Assembly: GCA_021030915.1 (NCBI GenBank)
Contig: JAGEMR010000061.1
Location: forward strand, 1 to 64,000
From: Astrothelium macrocarpum
Lineage: Eukaryota; Ascomycota; Dothideomycetes; Trypetheliales; Trypetheliaceae
DNA length: 64,000 nucleotides
Direction: 5' to 3'
The position numbers and the translations under genes were made by a program. Positions 1-10,677 of this stretch are shown one piece after another (the stretch's first letter is position 1; the number at the start of each line of letters is the position of its first letter). The notes beneath the pieces are model-generated. The model had not been told where the DNA came from. It did not search any database and saw only the letters and a list, made by a program, of their open reading frames with translations.

Positions 1-1836
1 AGCGGACACTCATAGCGAGCGGACACCTCCGCCCCGATTCCGTATCATTGGAACTTCTTCAACAAATTATTTCACATACGAATATACAATCTATTTCAAA
101 TGAGACTAGGATTTTAATGGCGCTTCAAATTATCGTATGAGATCCAAAATTTAATATAAAACGTGTTTCTGAGATTTATGAGATTTCTCGTATGATATTT
201 ATTATTCGACGCGACGGCCGACAATCACAACATAATATCTCAGCCAATTTAATGAATCTAATTGAAATAAAAAAGGAGGTATTCTTAGATCATATTACGG
301 ATTTAATTAATCGCGGTTTTCCATTTAGATAAGACGATATTTAAGATATGGCTGATTATTTGCGTGAAATTCGAAACGCGTCACGCGTTAAATCTCGATG
401 AATTACAAATTTTATACGACGGTAATCATTATTTAAAATACGATTCCGACAGAAGATCGATTATCAGAAAATATTAATTAAAAATTCTATTATTATATAA
501 GACTGATTTGATTTTATATGAAATATAATTAATAAATACGATATTATTAATACGGATATTTATAATTTTGATGAGACTGGTTTTTTAATGGGAATTTTAT
601 CGTATATAAAGATTGTTATTATTTCAGATCGTAAAAGAAGATTTTATACGAAATAATTTAATAATTAAAAATGGATTTCGGTAATTCAGGATATTTATGC
701 GAATGATTGGATGATATTTCCGTACGTGATTATAAAAGATAAATATCATCTTCTTTTCTGATATATAAATAGCGAATTCTCCACCATCTGGCGAATCCAT
801 TTAAACGCAAATGGTTGAATAATAAATAAAATTAATTTAGATTAATTACAACATTTCAAAAAATATATAAAACTTCATACGACCGGCAAATATCGATTTT
901 TTATCCTTGACGGCCATAATAATCACCATTTTATCAAATTCGACAATTATTATAAAAAAATAGATATTATTATATTTTATATATCTCCGTATTCATCGTA
1001 TATCCTTCAATCTCTTGATATAGGATATTTTAACCCTCTAAAAATTTCATATAATAAAGAAATTGAACGTCTAATGCGGTCGCAATTCATACATATTATA
1101 AAAGACGATTTTTTTTCTATTTTTAAAAAAATTTTTTTTATTTTAATAGATGAAAAAAACGTATAAATAGAATTCCGAATAACTGGTTTTATTTTATACG
1201 ATCCAGAAAGAATGATTAATTGATTAGATTTCAAATCTAGGATATTTATACCATCAAATTCTCGTCCGACAAATATTATATCTATCAATTCAAATATACC
1301 TAAAATTACAAAGGATGTCATACGAAATTCTATAAATCTGAAATCTCGAATTATAAGACATTAAAATAATTTTTCAAATCAATTATATGATTTAATTGAT
1401 ACACAAGCGAAAGATATTGCGAAATTAATATATGAACTGATATTACTGAAAATGAAAAACAAGAATTTTCGTATGATAAATAAAATATTAAACAAACGTC
1501 GGAGAATCAAAAAAATTCGATTACGTATTAAAGGATCATTTAATACATTAAAAGTAGATGTATTATAATCCCAAAAGGATGTTATTGAAATTGTAAAAAA
1601 TGATATATACGAAGAAAATGGTCGTATAGAAGATAATAAACGGCGTGTACGATATTATAACAACTGTAAATAACCCGGACACAATACGCGAACCTATCAG
1701 ATAGATTCTCTACCTTCTGAAGAAGAAGATAGTAATTAATTTTAATAATTATTATATATTGTTGTTGTGTTAAAAAAGTTAAAGTTTGTATAAATGCGGA
1801 GAAGTGTCCGCTCGCTATGAGTGTCCGCTCGCTATG
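1..1836 (+). mobile_element. Decayed Fot1/pogo-type DNA transposon, left end cut by window
   Basis: The first 26 bases recur as a perfect reverse complement at 1804-1829, so these are terminal inverted repeats. Each repeat holds two tandem copies of a unit ending gcgagcggacac, and the right copy runs on to about 1836, so a few bases of the left end lie outside the window. The interior is very AT-rich. Interrupted + strand reading still shows the Fot1/pogo DDE transposase: an N-terminal stretch near 118 (ALQ...FNIKRVSEIYEISR), YNFDETGFLMG at 561-593, DGHNNHH near 909, and SLDIGYFNPLK near 1010-1040. Many in-frame stops make it inactive. The decay fits RIP, with surviving C largely outside CpA (impression, not counted). 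Family assignment is confident; exact ends are not. Confidence 0.85.
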
Positions 1837-2280
1837 CAGATACGTTATATATTTGATTAATAATTATTTTTTAAATTGATCTAATTTATGATATTATGAT
1901 TGAATTGATATATATTATTATCAATTATTTATTCTATTATTTAATGAATTTTATGAAATATTATAATATTTCGCAATTATATATTGATTTAATTTTTTAT
2001 TTTAAAATTTTATAAATTAAATTGTATTAATAATAAGAATAATATTCTCTTTTTTAGTATAAATTGATATAATCGTTAAAAAATTAGAACGCGATAAAAA
2101 TTTAAATGGTTTTTCTGGTGCGGAAAGTGACCGACTGACTGATATGACCGGCTGAGTGGTAAACCACGTTATTATTAAAAAAATTAAATTCAAGATAAAT
2201 TTATTATATTTTATAAAATGCGTTATTCAATCCTTTTCTGATTCTTTTTTAATTATATTGGAAATAAAATTTTTGATCAT
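1837..2280. other. AT-rich intergenic DNA, no gene
   Basis: Very AT-rich sequence between two transposon remnants. A short GC-richer island at about 2116-2165 is probably older repeat sequence. No open frame is supported. Confidence 0.5.
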
Positions 2281-2520
2281 TCAGTTTATAAAAGGGATTC
2301 CACGAAGATACAATTTATTTATATATGAAATTAAAATTATTTTTTGAGATTTGATGAAAAATCCTAGGTGATCTAAATGTGTCTCCCGAATTCCCTGAAT
2401 GCGGCCTCTATGGCGGCGCGACAACATCGAACGGCTGATTTTATGAATTCTGGCTATCTGAGTGTAATTAGAATGTTCTTCCACATCCGCCGCAGCAATT
2501 GCTGCCTCAATTGACCCCAT
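2281..2520 (-). pseudogene. 5' fragment of a pogo/Fot-type transposase gene
   Basis: On the minus strand an ATG at 2520 opens MGSIEAAIAAADVEEHSNYT, followed by a helix-turn-helix of the psq type with ISRSMLSRRHRG, then YINKLYLRGIPF before a stop at 2281. This matches the N-terminus common to fungal pogo/Fot transposases (a 'MGSIEAAI' start, SRxxLSRRHRG, then YIxxLxxRGxPP). No DDE domain follows downstream (below 2281), where the DNA becomes extremely AT-rich, so only the first 80 codons survive. It differs in sequence and orientation from the element at 1-1836, so it is a separate insertion. Confidence 0.75.
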
Positions 2521-2920
2521 TTTGATAGAGATATAACTGTTTGAAATTTGGTGGTGTGGGAAACATTGAGTGTGCACCTCGTGCGACCGTGCGGAGCACT
2601 CCTAATTTTGTAAAGCACTGTTTGGAAAAGAAGGGGTTGTATCGAGCGGCTTCTTGGCATTAATTGATTGAGAGCAACATGTGGCGTCTGATTGTTTTAC
2701 TAGATTGTTGCAGATGTAATGATTATTGCAATGACAATTTGCCATTCGGGCAAGATTTTGTTCTGAAAAATCGTGTACCCATCTTGGTACATTTTGGAGT
2801 GACATATTTTGGCATATTCGAAAAATCGGCCAGCTGTCGCAAGTAAACCCTATTCTTTACTAAAACAACTAGGATATTCTGCGCGAATGGCCAAACAATC
2901 AACAGTTGCTATCTTCAATG
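2521..2920. other. Intergenic, nothing recognised
   Basis: Short overlapping open frames on both strands show no recognisable domain. Probably flank of the decayed transposons and 3' flank of the secreted-protein gene. Confidence 0.4.
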
Positions 2921-3818
2921 TTACCGAAGAGCCACGATAAACCCTTCAACGGCGACATTAGCAGCGGCGCTGCGCAGTAACAAGTGTACTTCAATAGAGA
3001 ATCTTCCACTCGGTACGTTTCGAAGACTCAAAGAACTACATTGAGGACATGAAGAATGCCTGACACGACAATACCCCCAATCTTCCGTTGGTACAATCGC
3101 CATAAGATCAGCAACATACAGTCTGTCCCGTCGGAATAAGTCTTTTAAGACGAGTTCTATGTTGTAAGTAGGCGGGATTCTCTCAAAAGACTCCACCTCA
3201 CTGGTATTTCCATTGAAAGTGTACGTTAGCAATCGATTTCTGGCACGCGCTTGAATCTGCTGCTCAAAGGAGTTTCCAGTGATACACAAGGCTGTCGGAT
3301 TCCAGTTTGTAGTTGAATCAACGCATGTTTCACCGGTATTACATTTGATGAATCCGTCTGCTCTAAGGCGACGGCCAGGTCCATACTTTTCCCGTTCGCA
3401 AACAAACCACACTTCCTGCGCAGATGAGTGTCTTCTGCAAGTGGAGGAGACAAACACCTCATAGCCGTCAGCTATGCGGGCCTCTGAACAGTCATTCATA
3501 GTCCTCGTGCTTTGAGCTGTTCTTTTATATTTATTTTCAAAAGGTTTTGAGCGGATTGATGGAAGGCCAAACACGGTAGTACTGCTATCGATTTGAGCAA
3601 AACAAGCATTTTAACGATGTAAAGGGAATTTGGAGATCTTACTTAAAAGAATCGGGATCACCATTGCTTGCAATAGTATAAGAGTGACTTGTGATTGAAG
3701 TATTCATAAGTGTGGCATTCATAGATGTGGTGTCTATACACGAAGGAGATCCATGCATGGAAGAAGTAACAGAGAAGCCAGCTTTTAAAAATATCAGATA
3801 TGAGATGTAAATAATCAT
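2921..3818 (-). CDS. Small secreted cysteine-rich protein, effector candidate (2 exons)
   Basis: Two minus-strand exons, 3643-3818 and 2921-3584, are joined by a 58-nt intron (3585-3642, GTAAGA...TAG) that keeps phase and gives about 279 aa. Exon 1 supplies a classic signal peptide (MIIYISYLIFLKAGFSVTS); exon 2 alone would start without one. The mature part carries about ten cysteines (for example CRRH, WFVCERE, IKCNTGETC, ALCITG, WGYCRVRHSSCPQC), many Ser/Thr, possible N-glycosylation sites and no transmembrane segment after the signal. I do not recognise the family. It lies between RIP-decayed transposons and a secreted oxidase gene on the same strand. A secreted effector-like role is inference from size, cysteines and location. 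Splice sites were read by eye. Confidence 0.6.
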
Positions 3819-4699
3819 ATTGAACTTTTGATCTCTAAATTGTGAAAAGACGAGTTCGTAGTCACCTATTTTAAATCTTCAATCATATAGTATACATGGC
3901 CTTTTCATGTAAGTTAGTTAAAGCAGGCATAGGCTGCGAAATTTAGATCAATGGTGAAATCAGTGCCACAGGAAGAGGACAACGATGGCATCGGTCATGT
4001 CCGTACTCTAGGATAACTGAGATTTCGGTAACTCGACTTGCCTTTGCTTCAGCTGAACCTTAATTCAGCTTGCTTAGCTATTGGTCATGATCGCTCTTCA
4101 TTTCGCCAAAGGCTGGCTGGCATCCTCTATGTTGCTAAATTTGACTATTTGGCCGACTGCTAGAGCCGTCGCTCATCACACAGCGTTAATTTGCTGCTCA
4201 ATCGATTGTTCACTTGATCGACTAAGCAGCTGTTCAATCCATTGCTTGACGTGCTACTAACTTGGCTACTCGATCTGCTTCTGGCTTGGCTGATCGATTC
4301 ATGTTTGGTTGAGCTGTTCCATCTAGTTGTGATCCAGTTGGTTCGCCGCTCGTTGGCTACTTTCCCGGAAAAGTTGCTACGCAGACCTACAGGAGAATCG
4401 CAAACAACCGCGCGCGCATTTTAATGTTCCGCTTGTGGATGTAGGTCTTTGATATCCCGTGCGCCGTGTGTGACCATGTTGGGTACTCCTTTCGGAGATT
4501 CATCAGTCAGACGTCTTAAGAATTACTTTTTTTTTTATTAAGTTGTATGCACACGCATTCATATGCCAATGCGAAGAATGATTCATAACGTATTCATAAC
4601 TTATCAGGCTTAGTTTAGCGTTAGTTTAGCGTTCATAGAGTCTCTCCTTAGTCGCCCCACCAACAGTCATAATTCTGCTTACATTCATGCTAATTTAAT
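3819..4699. other. Intergenic with degenerate low-complexity stretch
   Basis: About 4090-4330 is an imperfect low-complexity run built from variants of ttgctNgatcgact and ttggct. The Leu/Trp-rich frame across it (4242-4424) looks like a by-product. A poly-T run lies at about 4529. No gene is supported. Confidence 0.4.
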
Positions 4700-4972
4700 T
4701 CATTGGATTCTTAGGACACTGACAGGTATCACAACAAGACTACGGAATACCTTTCCTTCTTCTGCCTCAGCTTCGGTATCTGCCACCCTGATGGCTATCA
4801 TTCTGGTTTTCCAACCTCTGTCCAAAAGATCAATCGTGCTCACGTCAAACTCCGACAATTTGGTTTTCAAATTCGAAAATAAATACATCCAAAAATGGGG
4901 TAGCTTCAAATTGTATGTGAAGAATGTTGTCCGTCTCATCGACTGTTGCCACGGCGTAGCAGAGCCCCCCAT
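4700..4972 (-). CDS. Small hypothetical ORF of doubtful status
   Basis: A minus-strand ATG at 4972 opens 90 codons to a stop at 4700. The product is mildly basic in its first half and has a Glu-rich stretch (ADTEAEAEEGK) near the end, with no signal peptide, membrane segment or domain I recognise. It lies 140 bases past the stop of the FAD oxidase gene on the same strand, so it could be 3' flanking sequence rather than a gene. It is the only uninterrupted frame of note in 3.8-5.1 kb. Confidence 0.25.
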   Translation of the reverse strand: MGGSATPWQQSMRRTTFFTYNLKLPHFWMYLFSNLKTKLSEFDVSTIDLLDRGWKTRMIAIRVADTEAEAEEGKVFRSLVVIPVSVLRIQ

Positions 4973-5112
4973 GCTCTCCAAGCCATGGCCGCAGACCGTG
5001 CCAGTAGTTTACATAGCAAATTTGCGCAAGACCTAAAGCAATGAACGTAATACTGCGCAGCCAGCCCGGAACCTAACTTCGCATACTACCTCCCTAATGT
5101 GCTTTTTACAAC

Positions 5113-6760
5113 TTATATCTCAACATCTGCCACCTTCCATCCTCCTGGCAACAAATTAGTAAAGATTCTATCAGGATCATATTCCTCTCGAATCGCCTGC
5201 AGCTTCTGAACATTTTGTTGTCCGTATCCCTGAAATACAGGTTGTCCGCCATCGGCATCGTTCACATACACAAACGGCACCCTCAAGCCCTTTGTATCAA
5301 GCGCTGCATTCACTTCTTGATGCGCGACTTGCACGAAGTTCTCAACAATTGTATCGTCCGAAGGCGAAAACCATGACAAGCTGTTCTCCACAAAAATATA
5401 CGGCGCTTGATCTACATCGAGCCCAAAAGGGTTGCCCGCATCGTTGCTCTTTTCAATCCACTGTTTAGAGACAGGTTGGAGGGTGACTCCGACGATGATA
5501 TCTGTGACATTTGCCAGCATTTGCATCGCAATTTGCAAATACATGTTGTGGACAATATCCAATGTCTCCGGACTGTTGATTGTGCTCGTAGCATAGAAGC
5601 CCTGACGCCACCCTTTCAAGGCCGTGAGAGGAGCGTCGATTTCCGTTGACCATTCAAACAAGTTCTGCTCGGTATATGTACTCGATACAGGTACAAGCGA
5701 AGGCGCCGTAAAGTTCTGTAACGCGGTGGCATTTAGTCCTCCGAGAGGGGTCTTTGAGTCGTAAAATAAGATGGCACTAGGAATCGGAGCTGGGCCCGTG
5801 AGTGGACTCCAAGTGGACGTCGGAATAATGGCGGCGTTTGGACTTTGTACTTGACCGTACGTATTAAAGTTATAGACAGCATCAAGCCATTTAGGTATAT
5901 CCGTCGAACTATAGGCATTGGAGCCGACCGAGGTGTACGGGGCTGAGTGGGTTTGCACGTCAAACCGAGTGACAAGACCGAATGAATTGCCGCCACCTCT
6001 GAGAGCCCAAAACAGATCCGAATACTCGTTATCGGGTGTCGATGTGACGATATCGCCATTCGCAAGAACAACCTTTGTCAGATTAATAGACATAACAAGC
6101 CTGACCGCTGATGGTTGTCTGTACTCACTTCCAACGCTTTGATGCTAGCACTGCAGAAACCGTACTCTCCTGACAGGAATGACATGCCTCCGCCAAGCAT
6201 ATACCCCGCAACCCCCACAGCACCAATCCGACCGCCTGGGACAAGAAGTCCATAGGGTGCAAGATATTCATATACATTCATCCATCTGTTACCTGGCCCA
6301 ATGGATAGGGTCTGTTGATCCGCTGACAGACTCAAAGCCGTGAGGTTATCGGCAGCGATAAGGATACCAGTAGAATTGATGTTGTTATAACCGGCGATAG
6401 GCATGTGTCCGCCTCCACGGATAGCGAACGGAACTTGCGCGGCAGAAAAGCTTTTTACGAATGTCGAGACTTCGGTCGCTGAAGAAGGCATAACTATACA
6501 TGCTGGGTTCAACGAGGCCCGAACATCCCAATACTCTTGGAGAGCCTGTCAGTTATTTTGACAAGAATTGTCCATGACCTTCACCAACCGCTATTTTCAT
6601 ATTCGTACAATGTTGTATTAGGCATAGAGACGAGAAGCGGAAACTCTGTTTGGAGCTGCAAACACGTTGTAGAAGCAGTAGCTTGACGTTTCGTGAATTC
6701 ATCACTGCTTGCTGTTGCAGTCCTGATCAAAAAGAAAAAGGCAAAGATGAGAAGATGCAT
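5113..6760 (-). CDS. Secreted berberine-bridge-type FAD-linked oxidase (3 exons)
   Basis: Exons 6589-6760, 6129-6535 and 5113-6072 (introns of 53 and 56 nt) encode about 512 aa. The ATG at 6760 gives a signal peptide (MHLLIFAFFFLIRTATA). The FAD-binding PCMH (FAD_binding_4) domain spans roughly residues 70-240, with IRGGGHMP holding the histidine that usually carries the covalent 8-alpha FAD link, then GPGNRW and LGGGMSFLSGEYG. The position that carries the second flavin link in bicovalent enzymes is not Cys (VPGGRIGAVGVAGYMLGGG), so a single covalent link is expected. The C-terminal BBE segment ends REEYDPDRIFTNLLPGGWK. Such enzymes oxidise sugars or secondary metabolites outside the cell or in the secretory pathway; the substrate cannot be read. 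No biosynthetic cluster surrounds it. Confidence 0.88.
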
Positions 6761-7111
6761 TTCTCTGAAAATGAGCAATGTACACACAATGCTTGACTTT
6801 GAAGCGATAGGAAGACCTGGGTTAAACTTCAGCCAAGGGCATTATATCTGGTGACTCCAGCATTCTATTGAGTCCAATTCGGAAAAGTCTAGCCCTGATC
6901 TTCCTAGAAAATATCAGGGAAGGATCTACCCAAGGATAGTCACACTGGATAAAAGCTTCCATTTCTTCATGTGCTCTTCCAAGCTGGGAAAAAATCAATC
7001 AGTTAGGGCATGGCGGTTCAAGTCCGGCTCGTTGGCTTTTCGACCAGCACCGAGTCAATGGCCTTGTAGGATCGTCAAAAACCACTCGGCAACACTCTCT
7101 GCATTGGCCGC
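6761..7111. promoter_or_regulatory. 5' flank of the FAD oxidase gene
   Basis: Upstream region of the minus-strand oxidase gene, running to the left end of the Tc1/IS630-type element. No clear TATA box or other named site was identified. A GGTTCAAGTCC stretch near 7017 resembles a tRNA B box but no tRNA fold surrounds it. Confidence 0.4.
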
Positions 7112-7280
7112 TACAGCGGTGGATCAGTTGGGCGTCCCCTCCGCACCGCCGCAGCCCCGCACCCACCTCACCACCAAATTTGTATGGGAACTCGGGATCA
7201 GTTTAGCACACAAGCGTGGTGTTTGTCTGTTTACCTGTAATTTGTTCATTCGATCGTTTGATCGTTCGATTTTCTAATTA
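7112..7280 (+). repeat. Left terminal inverted repeat, 169 bp
   Basis: Pairs with 10441-10609. The five mismatches all lie more than 90 bases from the outer end, and all are T here against C in the other copy. None of the implied C sites is followed by A. Confidence 0.9.
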
Positions 7281-7499
7281 AGTAATTTTGAAGCCGGATC
7301 TCGTGGTGGTGAGGTCGAAATGGTCCGAAATATCGCTCTTTCTTAACGTGTTATTATCGCCACATTTTTAGATTATGACGATCTCCAGTAACGCGATATT
7401 ACCCGAATTGTTTATATAACTGTTCGGATAATAAAGAGGATCAAAAGGAATATCAAATTGTATGGTAGCCCTCTAAATCCAATTCATCATCACGGTCTT

Positions 7500-8364
7500 C
7501 CGCGTATATTGACGCCCGAAATGGTTCGAGCGTTACAGGATTATCTTCTTCAGAAATCTGCTTTATTTGGAGATGAGATGGAGGACTGGATCTGGTAGCA
7601 GTATTCGGTCGTTGTGAATAGAGCTGTGATATTCCGGAGGTTGAAACAGAATGGCTAGGACAGGAAGAAAATTCGGATCTATCAATAAATTAATGAGTTT
7701 AATAATTAATCAATTGATTTGAAATGTCACCGAATAATTAAAGAATATTGTGTTGAATTTCGAAATAATCATATGGTCATAATGACCGAATATTTGGCTG
7801 AGTAATTGGTGTACGTCGACGAGAGTGGAGTAGATCGATGTGTTGGATTTCGCCCTTATGGTCGAATACCAAAAGAATCTAGAACAATTCAGTATTGTTT
7901 TCTCGAACGTGGATGGTGTTACAATATCCTACCGGTGTATATAATCGATGGAATTCTGGATTATTGGATTTATGAAGGTTCAATAATATTTCAGATATTT
8001 GTATGTTGGCTGGAAGAATCGCTATTACTAAAGTGTTTTCCATTTGATTCTGATAATCCATTATCAAATTCGGTATTGATAATAAATAATACGTCGATAT
8101 ATCATAGCGAGAAAATGGTTAATTTGATAACGAAATAGTTCGGGATGAAATTGATATATTTATCTTCATATTCGTCTGATTTGAATCCAATTGAGGAATT
8201 CTTTTCTGAATTCAAATAGTTCGTTCGAAAATATTACGCGTTATATTCAGGTTCGGAAGGTTTTGAATTTGTCGAATATTTGACCTGGATTCTTGAGGAG
8301 GTTGGACGTAATAAGAAATCAGTTCGGGGGCATTTTCGTAATTCGGGTATTTTTATTATTAATT
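7500..8364 (+). pseudogene. Decayed Tc1/IS630 (DDE_3) transposase
   Basis: A frame with scattered stops shows the order of an IS630/Tc1 transposase. LTPEMVRALQDYLLQK and MEDWIW (7510-7600) belong to the winged-helix region. VDESGVDRCVGFRPYG (about 7812) carries the first catalytic Asp, and IQYCFLERG and IIDGILDYWIYEGS follow. The usual MDNAS motif reads INNTS (about 8090), so the second catalytic Asp is lost. SDLNPIEEFFSEFK (about 8170-8215) holds the final acidic residue, and the frame closes GHFRNSGIFIIN at 8364. Stops include TAG before VYVDESG and TAG after LITK. The longest clean stretch is 7806-8138. Confidence 0.85.
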
Positions 8365-8999
8365 AGCTGAATTTCTAGCTGTATAATCAGAATGATTTGA
8401 TCTTATTTCGTGCGTTATGGAAGGTGTTATGGAGGATTGTATGAAAACGGCGCTGTATGAAAATATATATGTGACCGAATTATATAATATATTTTCGAAA
8501 TATGTCTCGTATATTGATCAACATCGAATTTATTAGTAAATTGTTAGAGAAGAAATGGCGGACGAATGTAACATTCATTTACATTAAGATTGTGGGACTG
8601 TCTAATTAGATAACAAAACATGAGCGTTATTTTGAATCAGATTATATTGTCAATCATTGAATTTACTAATAATTTATTAAGAAAAAAATGTCAATTTTAT
8701 ATAATTTCGCTCGTCCATATATATTTCGATTTATTCGGCTGATTTCGTTCGCCATCTTCTCCACCATCTGTTTAACCACCTCCTCCACCATAGTCTTATC
8801 CTTCTAATTATTCGATTAATTGTTGATTTATCAAATTAATAAATTATTTATTTATCTGATTAATCAGTTAATTCGTTTTTTATTCCATCTTTTAATATTT
8901 CGAAAGATCATGATAGTAATATTTCTAATCACATCTCCTTCAATCAATAATTTGACTTTCTCATTATTCTACCGTAGTGATTTGAGCCTTTCGAAGTCA

Positions 9000-10401
9000 T
9001 ATTTATATTAATCAAGAATCTCCATCATTTTATTGAATTCAATTTTAATGGAGTCACGTTTATTTCGCTATTTATGCCATTTCAAATATACCGGTATTCT
9101 TTCATCAATCGCCAATTCAGGTACTAATAAAGGCGATGAAAGAACAGTTCTCATCCATGGCCTCTCAGACGGCGTGGATATCTCATTAGATATATCTCGC
9201 TCATTACTCCAATATTCGCCAGATAATTTCTGATAAAAATTGAAGGTATTTGTGGGAATAATATTCGTAGAATTAGAAATTGATGCCGAAATAGTTTTAC
9301 GATTTTGATCACTTCGTTCAATAAATTATTCAAATAATTCAGACGATGGTTCGTTTGAAATAGCTATTCCAATTACGATCGAATCGCTCCATTTTTTTAT
9401 ATCAGTTATACCTAGCCGGATATGTTGTTGAGTTGATCTATTAATCCAACACCAGTTCGATTTCTGACCACAATCACCCGAGCACCTCCATTTCGAGGTG
9501 ATCTCATAGGCCAGATTACTACCTGATTTGGCTTGCTGAATTACCTGAAAGAGATTCAGCCTCATAGATTCGGTGGTGGACATCTGATATTCATTTAACT
9601 AATTTGATAACAGATCAAATAACATCAACACTATACCGAATTACGTTTATCCACCGCTTTGAAGGAGGCTTTACCGTCCATCAACTCAATAGTTATATCC
9701 ACTGTAAATTCCTATTCACCTCGTTCGATCTAGAATTCAGCTAATCTCTGATCAACCTTGGCCCAAGGTTCTGATTCCGATAAATTAATAAACAGATTAG
9801 ATGACTGATTCCGCATCTTTGATGATTTCGGAATTGATTTGATCTCAACCTCAACAGTATCGATTCGACTATTAGAAATTCTATCCAGCCTGACGTTATC
9901 GAAGCTATTCCAGAGGTAAGAGTCCCAGTACGGTTCTAGCGAATTCTCAATTTTGTTCTCGTAATTTGCGTGTATTTTTTTGGATTTGTGCTTAAACCGT
10001 CAGATCAAATTGAAACAGAGCGGTTTTATTTTCTTATCCATTATTACCGGTTCGACCGAATCAATTATCTCCTCATCGTCCTGAACCGATACCATACTGG
10101 TGCTACGAGGTGGATTTGAAAGCGAATAATCCATCAAGAAAGTAGATAGCAGCTGGCTAAGAGGTGGATTTACACTAGTTTGAGATGATTTGGGCTGAGA
10201 ATCAGTAGGAGTAGGCATTTGTGTCTCCGTGGCCTATTCGTTCACTATTACAGATGGAGTCTTATCCATTGTGGTAGCTGATTCAGCTCATTTCGTAATT
10301 CTGGTTTCGACCGCCAGAAAAGGTAAATCATGCCAGGCTAGAGCTGATTTCTTGTTCGAATTGACCGAGCTAGATACGGTGGAATGGCGTTTTCGAGCCA
10401 T
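9000..10401 (-). pseudogene. Second, antisense ORF of the Tc1/IS630-type element
   Basis: Starting at a minus-strand ATG at 10401, one frame reads MARKRHSTVSSS, then a Ser/Thr/Pro-rich region (10218-10000), then acidic and Lys-rich sequence to about 9610. A frame shift or intron follows, after which a segment at about 9583-9326 carries KWRCSGDCGQKSNWCWIN, a Cys/Trp motif that looks like a small zinc-binding module. Interruptions are TGA, TAG and TGA codons that C-to-T changes in CGA, CAG or CGA/CAA would produce. I recall similar Trp-Cys modules in unnamed fungal repeat-associated proteins but cannot name a family. Its role (DNA binding, regulation of transposition, or cargo) is unknown. It is convergent with the transposase. 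Confidence 0.5.
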
Positions 10402-10440
10402 TACGACCTCATCATCACGAGATCCGGCTTCAAAATTACC

Positions 10441-10609
10441 TAATTAGGAAATCGAACGATCAAACGATCGAATGAACGAATTACAGGTAAGCAGGCAAAC
10501 ACCACGCTTGTGTGCTAAGCTGATCCCGAGTTCCCATACAAATTTGGTGGTGAGGTGGGTGCGGGGCTGCGGCGGTGCGGAGGGGACGCCCAACTGATCC
10601 ACCGCTGTA
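10441..10609 (-). repeat. Right terminal inverted repeat, 169 bp
   Basis: Reverse complement of 7112-7280. It keeps the C-bearing (presumably ancestral) state at all five variable sites. Confidence 0.9.
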
Positions 10610-10677
10610 TGCGTTCAAGAAACGCGTTAGCCATATTCTACATAGAATGGCCGCGGATCTAAAGACGCTGTATATTT

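Larger units (their letters stand above)
7112..10609. mobile_element. Tc1/IS630-type DNA transposon with 169-bp TIRs and two ORFs
   Basis: The segment 7112-7280 is the reverse complement of 10441-10609 with five differences, all T at the left where the right copy implies C. The outer 90 bases match perfectly. The ends read TACAGCGG...CCGCTGTA, so insertion at a TA dinucleotide fits: TA lies on each side of CAGCGG...CCGCTG. Internally a mutated transposase runs rightward (about 7500-8364) and a second mutated ORF runs leftward (10401 to about 9000), converging on an AT-rich middle. Several stops fit C-to-T changes (CGA to TGA, CAG to TAG), as in RIP. The element is inactive now; its well-preserved outer TIRs suggest fairly recent insertion. 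No other copy is in the window. Confidence 0.88.

Noticed and set aside
4242..4424. Leu/Trp-rich 60-codon frame resembling a membrane peptide
   Set aside because: Product of a degenerate low-complexity DNA repeat.
7005..7040. tRNA-like B box (GGTTCAAGTCC)
   Set aside because: No matching acceptor, D or anticodon stems around it.
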